A stretch of 64,000 nt of DNA, taken from Lachnospiraceae bacterium (GTDB taxonomy: Bacteria > Bacillota > Clostridia > Lachnospirales > Lachnospiraceae). The notes below the pieces were generated by a model. It was given only the letters and a program-made list of their open reading frames with translations. It ran no database searches and was not told the origin of the DNA. The stretch spans positions 658,604-722,603 of the forward strand of contig CAJTEE010000002.1 of the NCBI GenBank assembly GCA_910575275.1, read 5' to 3'. Position numbers and translations under genes: made by a program. Position 1 is the first letter of the stretch, and the number at the start of each line of letters is the position of its first letter. This document shows positions 53,452 through 62,754 of the stretch, piece by piece.

Positions 53452-55314
53452 TTATTTGTTGTTGATTCGGCGGATCTTATCCAAATCCAGCGTTTCACTC
53501 TCTGTCCCTGGGAACTCTACAACAAATTGTACCTCCTCCGGCAGCTTCTTTTTCCGGACCGCTTCGCCGTAGCTTGCGGCATCCTTTACGATAAGTCCCT
53601 TCTCAGTCCACGTATCTCCCGGCAGAATCCAAATTTTCATTTCTCCCATCTTCAGCTCATACGGCTCATGCTCGGACAGCCATTCTGTCTTGACTCCGTA
53701 CTGGTTCAGACAGTCGTATACGTCGGCCATCGTGATCTGCTCGTCTCCGCCGAAGAACAGCTCCTCACGCTTTAAGCTGACAGAACCGCCCGCAGACCGC
53801 GCCTCCTGCACGGCATCCGCATTCAGCTTCAGGCTCCCCGAATAGGCCGCAGACGGCTGGCTTCCTTCCTTAGAGGGCTGTGTCGCCTCGTCCGTCTCCT
53901 GCTCCCATGAAGCCGTCGTCTCGTCATCCGGCGCCTCGGTCTCATCGTCGTCCGGTTCCTCGGTCTCATCCGGCTCCTCATCCTCAAAGGGATTACCCTC
54001 GGCAAGCTTCCCATCCAGCCCCACATAGCGGCCATCCGGCGTCGTGTCATCCACCATCATGAGGCCGTCATCCTCAAAGCAGTAGAAAGCCCCGTCAAGC
54101 TGCTGCCAGCCGGTTAACGCCGCCGCATAGGAGGGGCCCGGCTCGCTGCTGAAATAATAGCGCCCGCCGACCTCATCCTCATGCCAGCCAAGCTTAAACG
54201 AACCGTCCCGGTTTAAGCAATACGTGCCCTTGTCCATGCTGATAATGCCCGGTTCAAAATTATCCGGCGAGAGGGCAAATGCCTGCCTGTAATGCGCCGA
54301 CGCACCGTTCACATCGCCTCGGTCCAACAGCTCATCTCCCTTCGCATAGGCGTTGTCGGCCGCCATCGAACGATAGCCTGCCAGCTCTTCCCTGTACGTT
54401 TTATTATCCGGCTGTACGGCCACCGCCTTCTCCCAGAACGCAAGACACGCGTCCATATCGTCCAGCTCCGCATAATACCCGGAGGCCACATTTAAAAACA
54501 CCTCCAGCTTTTCTCCATCGACGGCCGCATCCTTTGTCAAAAATTTGTCCAGTCCCTGCTCTACCAAGGCCTTTGCATCACCGAGCTTCCCGCTTTCCAT
54601 ATAGGTGGACACCAGAAGCGAATAGGCCTCGATCGCATTCGGATTCATCTCGAGTACTTCTTTTAAAATGGCGACCGCTTTCTCGCTCTCTCCCTCGTCA
54701 TAGCAAAGCTCGCCGTAGCGCAGCTTCGCTTCCATAAGCGCCTGCCGCACCGCCTCATTTTCCGAATCGGCCCGCTCCAGCGTCTGCACCGCCAGCTCAT
54801 ATTCATCCATCATGGAATACGCGGTACTCAAAGAAAGCAGCGTCTCCGTGCTCTCTCCGGCCTGCTCTATATATTTGTTCAGCCAGTCGATTGCGAGCTC
54901 ATAGTCCTCCTGCTCCATGTAGATGCCGCTGACCGTCTCCAGACAGTTGATCCACGCCTCCTTAAGCTTTTCGTTCTGCGTCGCCGCGTATCCGTTTTCC
55001 AGCGCCTCGCCGGCCAGCTCATATTCCTCGACCGCCATATAGGCGGAGGCCAGTTCAAAGTATGCCTTGGCACTCGTCTTATCGAGCTCAATGCATTTTA
55101 AGAAGGTCTCGATTGCCTGGTCGTAGTCTTCCTCCTTCGCATAGCTCATACCCTGGAGCAAAAGCTCCGACACCTGGTTCGACTCCTTGCTTTCCTGGCT
55201 CTGGCTCTCCTCTTGCCCGGTCTTTTTTTTGCTGCATGCCGTAAAAATGACCGCCGTCAAAACTGCGGCCGCAAGTACCAGCAGGCTCCATTTCCTGATT
55301 TTTTTATTTTTCAA
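53452..55314 (-). CDS. TPR-repeat lipoprotein
   Basis: The 620-residue protein starts with a lipoprotein signal (KKIRKWSLLVLAAAVLTAVI, lipobox FTAC with Cys27). About eight TPR motifs follow (residues about 45-350, such as YDQAIETFLKCIELDKTSAKAYF). Then come two aromatic/Gly strands (FKLGWHEDEVGGRYYFSSEP, GAFYCFEDDGLMMVDD) like cell-wall-binding or WG-type repeats, a very acidic Asp/Glu/Thr linker (about 430-475) and a C-terminal domain without a recognised family. The start codon is TTG with AAGGA close by. It should sit on the outer face of the membrane; substrate unknown. Confidence 0.85.
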   Translation of the reverse strand: MKNKKIRKWSLLVLAAAVLTAVIFTACSKKKTGQEESQSQESKESNQVSELLLQGMSYAKEEDYDQAIETFLKCIELDKTSAKAYFELASAYMAVEEYELAGEALENGYAATQNEKLKEAWINCLETVSGIYMEQEDYELAIDWLNKYIEQAGESTETLLSLSTAYSMMDEYELAVQTLERADSENEAVRQALMEAKLRYGELCYDEGESEKAVAILKEVLEMNPNAIEAYSLLVSTYMESGKLGDAKALVEQGLDKFLTKDAAVDGEKLEVFLNVASGYYAELDDMDACLAFWEKAVAVQPDNKTYREELAGYRSMAADNAYAKGDELLDRGDVNGASAHYRQAFALSPDNFEPGIISMDKGTYCLNRDGSFKLGWHEDEVGGRYYFSSEPGPSYAAALTGWQQLDGAFYCFEDDGLMMVDDTTPDGRYVGLDGKLAEGNPFEDEEPDETEEPDDDETEAPDDETTASWEQETDEATQPSKEGSQPSAAYSGSLKLNADAVQEARSAGGSVSLKREELFFGGDEQITMADVYDCLNQYGVKTEWLSEHEPYELKMGEMKIWILPGDTWTEKGLIVKDAASYGEAVRKKKLPEEVQFVVEFPGTESETLDLDKIRRINNK

Positions 55315-55364
55315 ATTCCTTCGCTCCGCTTCTCAATATGTAAAATCTTTCTTTTGATTTCTCT

Positions 55365-55393
55365 ACTATATCATCTTTTCTTGTCTCTGTCCA
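55365..55393 (-). promoter_or_regulatory. Promoter of the TPR lipoprotein gene
   Basis: On the minus strand TGGACA (55388-55393), 17 nt and TATAGT (55365-55370), about 50 nt before the TTG start. It has the same TGGAC-type -35 as rnpB and the 39-bp repeats. Confidence 0.7.
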
Positions 55394-55458
55394 GTACAGA
55401 CCCCTGCCAATTCCTCCCGTCCACGGATTGCCAGTAAGCTTACCCCTTCATTTACTCA

Positions 55459-55507
55459 AACAAAAACAGGATCGGAAAAGATTCTTCTCCCTCTGACCCT
55501 GTCTTTT
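55459..55507 (-). terminator. Possible terminator of rnpB
   Basis: On the minus strand ACAGGGTC and GATCCTGT pair around a long loop and are followed by a T-run (TTTTTG). The stem is imperfect, so confidence is moderate. Confidence 0.4.
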
Positions 55508-55531
55508 TATTCGTATCGCATTCTCAAGCTG

Positions 55532-55884
55532 TTCCGAGCAGGACGATAAGCCGGGTTATGTCGTGGATGGCCATCTATCTAGGCCGCCTGTCACCAGACG
55601 GCTCCAGCGACCTACCCGGGAGCAGACGGGCCGCCTTGTGCTCCCTGTTCGGTCTTGCTTCGAGCGGGGTTTACATATGCCCTCCCTGTTACCAGTTAGG
55701 CGGTAGTCTCTTACACTGCCTTTCCACCCTTACATGGCAAATGCCATGCGGTTTATTTCTGTTGCACTGTCCCTGGGGTCACCCCCGCCTGACGTTATCA
55801 GGCGCCCTGCCCTGTGAAGCCCGGACTTTCCTCTCCTGCCGCCTTTCGGCGCCCGCAGCAGCGGCCATCTGTCCTACTCGGAAC
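55532..55884 (-). ncRNA. rnpB: RNase P RNA, bacterial type A
   Basis: This catalytic RNA matures tRNA 5' ends. On the minus strand the 5' part has GAGGAAAGTCCGGGCTTC and the 3' part has GATGGCCATCCACGACATAA followed by CCCGGCTTAT, both universal landmarks. The outer helix P1 is formed by CCGAGTAGGAC near 55881 and GTCCTGCTCGG near 55534. GGGTAAGGGTGGAAA-like and GGTAACAGGGAGGG segments lie between. Ends are set by P1 and may be off by a few bases. Reading frames over this stretch are noise. Confidence 0.97.
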
Positions 55885-55890
55885 GCATTC

Positions 55891-55919
55891 AATATAACAC
55901 AATTTTTCCGGTCTGTCCA
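55891..55919 (-). promoter_or_regulatory. Promoter of rnpB
   Basis: On the minus strand TGGACA (55914-55919), 17 nt and TATATT (55891-55896) place the transcription start within about 7 nt of the RNA's 5' helix. Confidence 0.8.
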
Positions 55920-56016
55920 GCCAAAACCTCTGTTTTACTTTATTGGCTGCTGTCCGCACATCAGGCAGATGCAGGCTGAACTGCTGCGACCGCCTGCACG
56001 ATCAATATTTTTCCCG

Positions 56017-56565
56017 CTACGCTTCCTTTTCCTTTGGCATCTTCAGCGAAAATCCGCCATAGATCCCCACCGGGACCTCCTCTGCAAAAGAATATTCATC
56101 CATTGTAGATTCTTTAAAGTTATATACGATCGTACTCTGCTTCATGGGGTCCACGATCCAATATTCTCTCACGCCGGCGCTCTGGTACTTGAAAAGCTTT
56201 TTAAAATAATCCATCGACCGGCTTCCCGGCGAGACAATTTCAATGATCCAGTCCGGGGCGCCGTGGCAGCCTCTCTCATCCAGCTTCGAGGGATCGCAGA
56301 CCACGGAAATATCCGGCTCCAAATAGTTAATGGAATCCTCATTTAAAAAAACCGCAAAGGGGGCTATGTTAATCTCACATTCCCCGTGATTGGCTTCAAT
56401 ATAATCCGCAATTTTTCTGTATAACCCCCCCAAAAGTCTCTGATGTCTCCGCCCCGGCGAAGACATATAATAAATCTTCCCGTCGATCAGCTCCGCCCGT
56501 TCCCCCTCCGGCAGCGTGTCAATGTCTTCTGTCGTCCAGACCTTCTCCCATCTGGCTGTCTCCAT
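56017..56565 (-). CDS. Uma2-family (DUF820) PD-(D/E)XK nuclease-like protein
   Basis: The 182-residue protein has the family core: AELIDGKIYYMSSPGRRHQR, EPDISVVCD, GAPDWIIEIVSPGSRSMDYF and YQSAGVREYWIVDP. The Asp and Glu-Ile-Val residues form the nuclease-like site. The biological role of Uma2 proteins is not settled. It stands alone between rnpB and the nucleoside kinase gene and is clearly divergent from the copy at 10295-10792. Confidence 0.88.
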   Translation of the reverse strand: METARWEKVWTTEDIDTLPEGERAELIDGKIYYMSSPGRRHQRLLGGLYRKIADYIEANHGECEINIAPFAVFLNEDSINYLEPDISVVCDPSKLDERGCHGAPDWIIEIVSPGSRSMDYFKKLFKYQSAGVREYWIVDPMKQSTIVYNFKESTMDEYSFAEEVPVGIYGGFSLKMPKEKEA

Positions 56566-56585
56566 TTCTATCCACTCTCCTTTTC

Positions 56586-58238
56586 TTACACCTTCAGACA
56601 GCTTCCCCCAATGAACTCGCGCAGGATGGAGTTCTTCGGGATATATTCACTGTCGATCGCCAGGAAATAATCAAGGAATTTTAAGAGCCTCTTAGCCTCC
56701 TCATACTCCTCGCTGTCCCGCGGGATATGGAACAGAAGCGGCTCCGCATACAGCCTCAATACCGACAGCTCGTACACCAGCGCCGAATTGAACATCACAT
56801 CGGCCTCCTCCTGGAACGGGAAGATATTCTTATCCTCGCCCCGGCGCACCGAAGCCCACTGCCGGATCGTCTCGAGGGCTGAATGGCCTCTCGTCCTTGC
56901 ATCCCGTACAATGCGGCGGAACAGCCTGCCGTCTGCCGTCGGAATCCGGTTGTGTTCGTCAATATTGAGCTGCGTCAGCGCGCTTATGTAGATCTTGAAC
57001 TTATTTTCCTTCGGGAATGTATAGCTTAACTGATCATTCAGACAATGGATCCCTTCGATGATCAATACATCATTTTTTCCGATCTGAAGAAAATCTCCCT
57101 TATACTCCCGGCAGCCGTGCACAAAGTTAAACCGCGGCATCTCAATCCTCTCGCCCAGGAGCAGTGCATTCATATCCTCGTTAAACTTGTCAATGTCCAC
57201 GCAGCCGATCGACTCCATATCGAGCTTCCCGTTTTCATCGCGCGGATAGTCCACACGGTTGCGGAAATAGTTGTCCACAGCAATCGGATGCGGCGTGAGT
57301 CCAAGTGCCCGAAACTGTACCGCCAGCCTGTGGCTGAACGTCGTCTTTCCCGACGATGACGGCCCTGCGATCATGACCAGGCGTTTCTCATCCTTCGCCG
57401 CCATCTCCGCGATTCCTCCGATCGTCTTCTCCTGCAGTGCCTCCTGCATCAGGATCAGATCCCGGCTCTTTCCCTCGCTGATCAGCCGGTTTAATGCTCC
57501 TACGTTCGGCACTTCCAGACACTCGCTCCAGCGATAAGCCCCTTTAAGCACCTCAAACAGCTTCTCATACGTTCCGACCGGGCGCACCTTGCGCGGGTCC
57601 TGCCTGCCGGGAAGCAGCAAAAGGAAGCCCTCTCCGTATGGAACCAGGTCAAAATATTTGACATAGCTCGTATTATCAACCATATATCCGTAAAAATAGT
57701 CCTCAAAATGCTCGATGCTGTAAATATTGACCCTGGACGCCCGGCGGTAATGGAACAGCTGCTCCTTATCATGCATCCCATGACGCCCAAACAGGCTCAC
57801 AGCCTCGTCCGTACCGATGCTGCGCTTCTCAATCGGAATCGCAGCCTTCACGATCCTCCTCATATGCTCCTTGACTTCCGAAAGAAGCGCCTCGTCTAAG
57901 CTCACTTCCCCATCCAGCTCGCCATAAATCCCGTTGCCCAGCGAAAACTCCATCCGGATCTTTTTGATCTTCTCCCGCGGAATCACCTCATAAAACGCCT
58001 TCAGCATGATAAAAATAGCGCTTCGCTCATACGTCTTCTGCCCCGCGCTGTCACGCGCCGTCAAAAGGTCGAGCCTGCTATCCTTTTTGAGCTCTTTATG
58101 AAGCTCCTTTAATTTCCCGTTGTCCCGCACCAGGAGGATCTCGTCCTCATACTCCGCCTGCAGATCCCCTGCAATCGTTCGAAACAGAGTTCCCTCCGGA
58201 TACTCATACTGTTTTCCGTTTACTGTCACAACTGCCAT
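56586..58238 (-). CDS. Nucleoside (uridine-like) kinase with N-terminal TGS/ThrRS-like domain
   Basis: The 550-residue protein has an N-terminal ubiquitin-like segment (AVVTVNGKQYEYPEGT) and a threonyl-tRNA-synthetase second-domain-like stretch (about 70-250). A phosphoribulokinase/uridine kinase domain follows, with IAGPSSSGKTTFSHRL (P-loop, about 300), DNYFRNRVDYPRDENG and IIEGIHCLND. This architecture is widespread in Clostridia; the nucleoside substrate has not been read from sequence. I chose the ATG after GGGAGG, 8 codons inside the longest frame. Confidence 0.88.
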   Translation of the reverse strand: MAVVTVNGKQYEYPEGTLFRTIAGDLQAEYEDEILLVRDNGKLKELHKELKKDSRLDLLTARDSAGQKTYERSAIFIMLKAFYEVIPREKIKKIRMEFSLGNGIYGELDGEVSLDEALLSEVKEHMRRIVKAAIPIEKRSIGTDEAVSLFGRHGMHDKEQLFHYRRASRVNIYSIEHFEDYFYGYMVDNTSYVKYFDLVPYGEGFLLLLPGRQDPRKVRPVGTYEKLFEVLKGAYRWSECLEVPNVGALNRLISEGKSRDLILMQEALQEKTIGGIAEMAAKDEKRLVMIAGPSSSGKTTFSHRLAVQFRALGLTPHPIAVDNYFRNRVDYPRDENGKLDMESIGCVDIDKFNEDMNALLLGERIEMPRFNFVHGCREYKGDFLQIGKNDVLIIEGIHCLNDQLSYTFPKENKFKIYISALTQLNIDEHNRIPTADGRLFRRIVRDARTRGHSALETIRQWASVRRGEDKNIFPFQEEADVMFNSALVYELSVLRLYAEPLLFHIPRDSEEYEEAKRLLKFLDYFLAIDSEYIPKNSILREFIGGSCLKV

Positions 58239-58272
58239 ATCCGTACCTCCCGCTTTCTTCATGTAATAAATA

Positions 58273-59073
58273 CTATATAACCGCCTCCGGAAATTCCACC
58301 GGCATCTTCTCGATCACGATTTTCTCCGGCAGATGCTCTCCCAGCCAGCGTTCCATATCCTCCATAAACACATGCTCCAGTCCATAATGCCCCGCATCGA
58401 GGATCATGAGCCCCTGTGCCGCCGCATCAATTCCTGCATGATGGCCGATATCCCCGGTCACAAGCACCTGAGCGCCCCGTCCGATTGCCTCGCCGACCAC
58501 GCTGCCTCCGGACCCCGGGCACACTGCAACCCGGCTCACGGGCTCATTTTCCCAAAGCCGGCTCCCATACGCCGTGACAAACGGAAGACCGAACGCTTCC
58601 TTCACACGCCTTGCAAATGCCGGGCCGGTCATGGGGGGCCGAAGCGCTCCGATCCTGCCGATCCCATACGAAAGCCCGTTCTCCTCCCCCATGACCTCCA
58701 GGGGCTCACAGTCCATAAGCCCAAGCCGCTTTACGACCGCCTCTGCCATCCCCTCCGGGGCGGCGTCAAAGTTCGTATGCATCGCGAAATATGCGATATC
58801 CGCCCGGATCAGGGTTAAAAGCCGTCTGCCGATAAAATCCTCATCCGTCACGCGCTTTATGGCCTTAAAAATCAGCGGATGGTGGCTTATGATCATGTCT
58901 GCACCACATGAGACTGCCCGGGCAGCCGTTCGATCGTCCACGTCCAAAGTCAGGAGGACTTTCGAGACCTCCTTTTCACGCCGCCCTGCCAAAAGCCCCG
59001 GATTATCCCAGCCGCACGCAAGGCGCCCCGGCGCCAGCGTTTCCAAAAGCTCCATAATTTCAAAACATTTCAT
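58273..59073 (-). CDS. Nif3-like dinuclear metal-centre hexameric protein (YqfO family)
   Basis: The 266-residue protein has CGWDNPGLLAGRREKEVSKVLLTLDV, ISHHPLIFKAIK, MHTNFDAAPEGM and TGDIGHHAGIDAAAQG, whose His/Asp/Glu residues form the two-metal site. Proposed activity is GTP cyclohydrolase I-like, not settled. AGGAGG precedes the ATG and it overlaps trmK by 14 nt, the usual neighbour. Confidence 0.93.
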   Translation of the reverse strand: MKCFEIMELLETLAPGRLACGWDNPGLLAGRREKEVSKVLLTLDVDDRTAARAVSCGADMIISHHPLIFKAIKRVTDEDFIGRRLLTLIRADIAYFAMHTNFDAAPEGMAEAVVKRLGLMDCEPLEVMGEENGLSYGIGRIGALRPPMTGPAFARRVKEAFGLPFVTAYGSRLWENEPVSRVAVCPGSGGSVVGEAIGRGAQVLVTGDIGHHAGIDAAAQGLMILDAGHYGLEHVFMEDMERWLGEHLPEKIVIEKMPVEFPEAVI

Positions 59074-59806
59074 CCTCTGCCTCCTGCGTTGTCTTCCGAA
59101 AACTCTCCCCGATCCTGCGATACAGCGAAAGCTCTTTCCTCGCCTCCGAAAGACGCCTTTCTGCCCTTAAAGACGAAGGCGTCTGTCCGGAAAGCCGTTC
59201 TATGAGTCTCTCAAGCTTTTGTTCCTCCGCCTTGATGTACCGAAAAAAAACCGGATGCCCGGTCTGCGGCAGATACCGGCCGCAGAGACAGTCCAGAAAA
59301 TCCGGCGTGTGGCCGTCCCAAAGCCCCTTTGAAAGTCTCTCTGCGACAAGCACTGTATAATACTTTCCTGTCTCGAAGACCATATCCTCCTTCAGGATTG
59401 TGAATCCGTTTTCCCAGAGCCATTTCCGGACCTTAAAAAGATCAGTGTGCGGCGACAGCACCCATTTCTCCACGCTGTCCCAGACGTGACGCCCTTCGTC
59501 AAGGATCCGAATCATTAGTTCCCCGCCAAGTCCCGCGATCACGACCGTCCGGGCCTCCCCGGCCAGAAGGCCCGAAAGACCATCCGAAAGTCTCGTCTCG
59601 ATCGCTTTTTCAAGACCTGCCGCCCGAATATGCTCTGCTGCCCGTGAGAGCGGCCCCGGCCGTACATCCATAGCGATCGCCTTTTTGACAATGCCCCGTC
59701 TCACCAGCTCCACTGGGACAAACCCATGATCCGTTCCGACGTCCGCCGCACAGTCCACTTTTTGCACCGCGGCGATCACCATCTCCAACCGGTCCGATAC
59801 CTTCAT
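59060..59806 (-). CDS. trmK: tRNA (adenine-22 N1)-methyltransferase
   Basis: TrmK methylates A22 of some tRNAs. The 248-residue protein has CAADVGTDHGFVPVELVRRG (SAM site), AIAMDVRPGPLSRA and VVIAGLGGELMIRIL, then a helical C-terminal coiled-coil part. It follows rpoD by 10 nt, as in many Firmicutes. Confidence 0.95.
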   Translation of the reverse strand: MKVSDRLEMVIAAVQKVDCAADVGTDHGFVPVELVRRGIVKKAIAMDVRPGPLSRAAEHIRAAGLEKAIETRLSDGLSGLLAGEARTVVIAGLGGELMIRILDEGRHVWDSVEKWVLSPHTDLFKVRKWLWENGFTILKEDMVFETGKYYTVLVAERLSKGLWDGHTPDFLDCLCGRYLPQTGHPVFFRYIKAEEQKLERLIERLSGQTPSSLRAERRLSEARKELSLYRRIGESFRKTTQEAEDEMF

Positions 59807-59816
59807 TCCCCTTCTC

Positions 59817-60950
59817 CTACTCGTCCAGATAATCCTTGAGCTTCCGGCTGCGGCTCGGATGTCTGAGCTTCCTTAACGCCTTCGCCTCGATCTGGCGGAT
59901 TCGTTCCCTCGTCACATTAAACACCCGGCCAACCTCCTCAAGCGTCCTCGGCCGACCGTCATCCAGCCCAAACCGGAGACGGAGGACTTTCTGCTCCCTG
60001 TCCGTCAGCGTGTCCAAAACCTCCATGAGCTGCTCGTGCAGGAGTGTAAATGTAGCCGCATCAACCGGCACCTCCACATGCTCGTCCTGAATAAAATCCC
60101 CAAGGTGGCTGTCCTCCTCCTCACCGATCGGCGTCTCCAGAGACACTGGGTCCTGCGAGATTTTCATGATCTCCCGTACACGCTCTACCGGAAGATTCAT
60201 CTCGCGGGCGACCTCCTCCGGAGAGGGCTCACGCCCCAGATTCTGTAAAAGCTGCCTCTGCGTCCGTACAAGGCGGTTGATCGTCTCCACCATATGCACC
60301 GGAATTCGAATCGTGCGCGCCTGGTCCGCAATCGCACGCGTGATCGCCTGTCTGATCCACCAGGTCGCATACGTGCTGAATTTATATCCTTTCCGATAAT
60401 CAAACTTTTCCACGGCCTTAATAAGCCCCAGATTGCCCTCCTGAATCAAATCTAAAAACTGCATCCCGCGCCCTACATACCGTTTTGCAATGCTCACCAC
60501 GAGCCGCAGATTCGCCTCGGCGAGCGTTCTCCTAGCACTCTCGTCTCCCAGCTCCATCCGCTTTGCCAGTTCAATCTCCTCCTCCGGAGAAAGAAGCTGT
60601 ACCTTGCCGATTTCCTTTAAGTACATTCGGACCGGATCCTCGACCCCCACTCCCTCCGGAATCGCAAGCTCTAGGTTCTCCATATCAAACGAGCTCTCCT
60701 CCAGGGCACTCTCATCAAGCTCGTCATCCAGAAACAGATCCGGCTCCAGTTCCTCATCCGCTGAAATCTGCAGCACATCCACCTTGTTCCTCTCCAGGAA
60801 GTCATAAATCCGATCCAGCTTCTCCGGAGACAGTTCCTCTCCTGCAAACGCCTCCAGGATCTCCTGCTCCTCAAGCACATTTTTCTTTTTCTTTGCCGTT
60901 TCCATCAGCTTATCCAGCTTTTCCGCAAACGTAAGAATCTTTTCTTCCAT
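59817..60950 (-). CDS. rpoD: RNA polymerase primary sigma factor
   Basis: The 377-residue sigma-A protein has region 1.1-like helices (about 8-70), an acidic spacer, region 1.2 ([12 protein letters not shown]), region 2 ([33 protein letters not shown]), region 3 and region 4 with the helix-turn-helix ([19 protein letters not shown]). It sits in the dgt-dnaG-rpoD order typical of Clostridia. The TGGAC/TATA-type promoters noted in this window fit its expected specificity. Confidence 0.98.
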   Translation of the reverse strand: MEEKILTFAEKLDKLMETAKKKKNVLEEQEILEAFAGEELSPEKLDRIYDFLERNKVDVLQISADEELEPDLFLDDELDESALEESSFDMENLELAIPEGVGVEDPVRMYLKEIGKVQLLSPEEEIELAKRMELGDESARRTLAEANLRLVVSIAKRYVGRGMQFLDLIQEGNLGLIKAVEKFDYRKGYKFSTYATWWIRQAITRAIADQARTIRIPVHMVETINRLVRTQRQLLQNLGREPSPEEVAREMNLPVERVREIMKISQDPVSLETPIGEEEDSHLGDFIQDEHVEVPVDAATFTLLHEQLMEVLDTLTDREQKVLRLRFGLDDGRPRTLEEVGRVFNVTRERIRQIEAKALRKLRHPSRSRKLKDYLDE

Positions 60951-60977
60951 TAACTTCCTTCCTTCCCGGCCTGCTGC

Positions 60978-62744
60978 CTAATCCAGCTCAATCCGCAGGT
61001 TTGAGAGCTCCGACTGCCTCTTGATAATCGCCTGAAGCTGTGCCGCCGAAGCCGCCTCCCTACTCTGTACATCCAGACTGTTTCTTTTGATCTTTTTCAC
61101 GGTTTCCGAAAAAGCCTTTTTTTGCTCCTCATTGTTCAAGGAATCCGCAAGGCTTGCGTGAAAAAGCGCTGCCACCTCCCTGTATTGTTCCTCACCCTCG
61201 ATAAAATGATTCAAAATGTGCGCAGGGTTTATCGTTCCGTTTTTGTGTGCTTCATATACCATGCCGGCAACCTCTCTGTAGAGTCCGTCCACAAAGTCCT
61301 CCGGCCCAATGATACCTTCAATTTTTTCAAACAGCTCCGGACGTTCGATCAGCCATGTAAGAAGAAGCCGCTGCGACTTTTTGATCCCGTCGTCCTTTTC
61401 CTTTTTCCGCCTGGCTCCCGGCTGCCTCGCATCTGAAGACGATCCCTTTCCTGTCCCAATCCGGCCGCCAAAGGAAGCCACAAGCCGTTTTAAGTCCTCC
61501 GGCGGAATCATATATTCCCTGGCCACCGCCTCCGTATAGGCGTCGCGTTCCAGCTTTTCGGGAAACTCCAAAAGCTTCTTTGCCGTCTCTCTGTAAAACG
61601 CCGTCTTCGACTCCGGATCCTGCATATCATAGGACCGTCTGAGCACGGAGATCTCAAACATGAAGCTGTTTATGGCCTCGTCTATCCGCTTCTGAAACTC
61701 CTCTCGTCCCAGATTTTTTATAAACTCATCCGGGTCTTTATAGGGCTTCATGCTTAAGACCTTCACCGACAATCCGGCCTCCTTCAAAATCGGAATCGCT
61801 CGAAGTGCGGCTTTGACGCCTGCGCCGTCGCTGTCATACGTCAGGACCACCTGGTCGGCATACCGCTTTAACAGCAGCGCATGCTGTGCGGTAAACGCCG
61901 TCCCGAGAGAAGCCACCGCATTGGTGAAGCCCGCCTGATGCATGGCGATCACGTCCATGTATCCCTCGCAGATCAGCATATATCTCTGCCTTGACGTCCT
62001 CGCAAAATTCAGTCCATACAGGTTACGGCTCTTGTCGAACAGCCGCGTCTCCGGAGAATTCAGATATTTAGGCTCCCCCTTTCCCATCACACGCCCGCCA
62101 AAACCGATGACGCGATTGTTCACATCGAGAATCGGAAACATGACACGGTTCCAGAATTTGTCCCTTGCGCCGCGCTCCTCGATAAAAAACAGGCCCGTCT
62201 CCTTCAGTATACTGTCCTTGTAGCCCTTCTCCTTCATAAACCGGTATAGATCATCCGGCGTTTTATTGGAATACCCCAGGCCGAAATGGCGGATCGTCGT
62301 ATCACTCAAACCTCTGTTTTTAAAATACTCATAGCCGACTCGGCCTGCCGGCTGTTTAAACTGATAATAAAAATAATTGGCCGCCAGGCGGTTTATCTCC
62401 AGCAGAACATTCTTCAGATCCGCCTGTGCCCTGGCCTCCTTCGAATACTCTGCCTCGGGAAGCGTGATTCCGGCCCGATCGGCCAAAGACTTTAACGCCT
62501 CCACAAACGAGTAATTCTCATATTCCATCACGAACGTAAGCACATTGCCCCCGGCCCCGCAGCCGAAGCAATAATACATCTGCTTTCCCGGCGAAACGGA
62601 AAAGGACGGAGATTTCTCATTATGAAACGGGCAAAGTCCAAAATAATTCGCGCCTTTTTTTTTCAGATTCACATACTGGGACACGACATCCACAATATCG
62701 TTTCTTGTCCGTACCTCCTCGACTATCTCATCCGGATAATACAT
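60978..62744 (-). CDS. dnaG: DNA primase
   Basis: DnaG makes RNA primers. The 588-residue protein has the CHC2 zinc motif (CPFHNEKSPSFSV ... YYCFGCGAGG, about 38-64), the catalytic core with the TOPRIM motif (LICEGYMDVIAMHQAG, about 260) and a C-terminal DnaB-binding helical domain. I chose MYYPDEIVEEV, 10 nt after the dgt stop with AGGGGAG in front; a frame 24 codons longer lies inside dgt. Confidence 0.97.
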   Translation of the reverse strand: MYYPDEIVEEVRTRNDIVDVVSQYVNLKKKGANYFGLCPFHNEKSPSFSVSPGKQMYYCFGCGAGGNVLTFVMEYENYSFVEALKSLADRAGITLPEAEYSKEARAQADLKNVLLEINRLAANYFYYQFKQPAGRVGYEYFKNRGLSDTTIRHFGLGYSNKTPDDLYRFMKEKGYKDSILKETGLFFIEERGARDKFWNRVMFPILDVNNRVIGFGGRVMGKGEPKYLNSPETRLFDKSRNLYGLNFARTSRQRYMLICEGYMDVIAMHQAGFTNAVASLGTAFTAQHALLLKRYADQVVLTYDSDGAGVKAALRAIPILKEAGLSVKVLSMKPYKDPDEFIKNLGREEFQKRIDEAINSFMFEISVLRRSYDMQDPESKTAFYRETAKKLLEFPEKLERDAYTEAVAREYMIPPEDLKRLVASFGGRIGTGKGSSSDARQPGARRKKEKDDGIKKSQRLLLTWLIERPELFEKIEGIIGPEDFVDGLYREVAGMVYEAHKNGTINPAHILNHFIEGEEQYREVAALFHASLADSLNNEEQKKAFSETVKKIKRNSLDVQSREAASAAQLQAIIKRQSELSNLRIELD

Positions 62745-62754
62745 GCAGACTCCC

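Noticed and set aside
55558-56346. 262-codon plus-strand open frame over rnpB
   Set aside because: The sequence is RNase P RNA and then the antisense of the Uma2 gene; the frame is chance.
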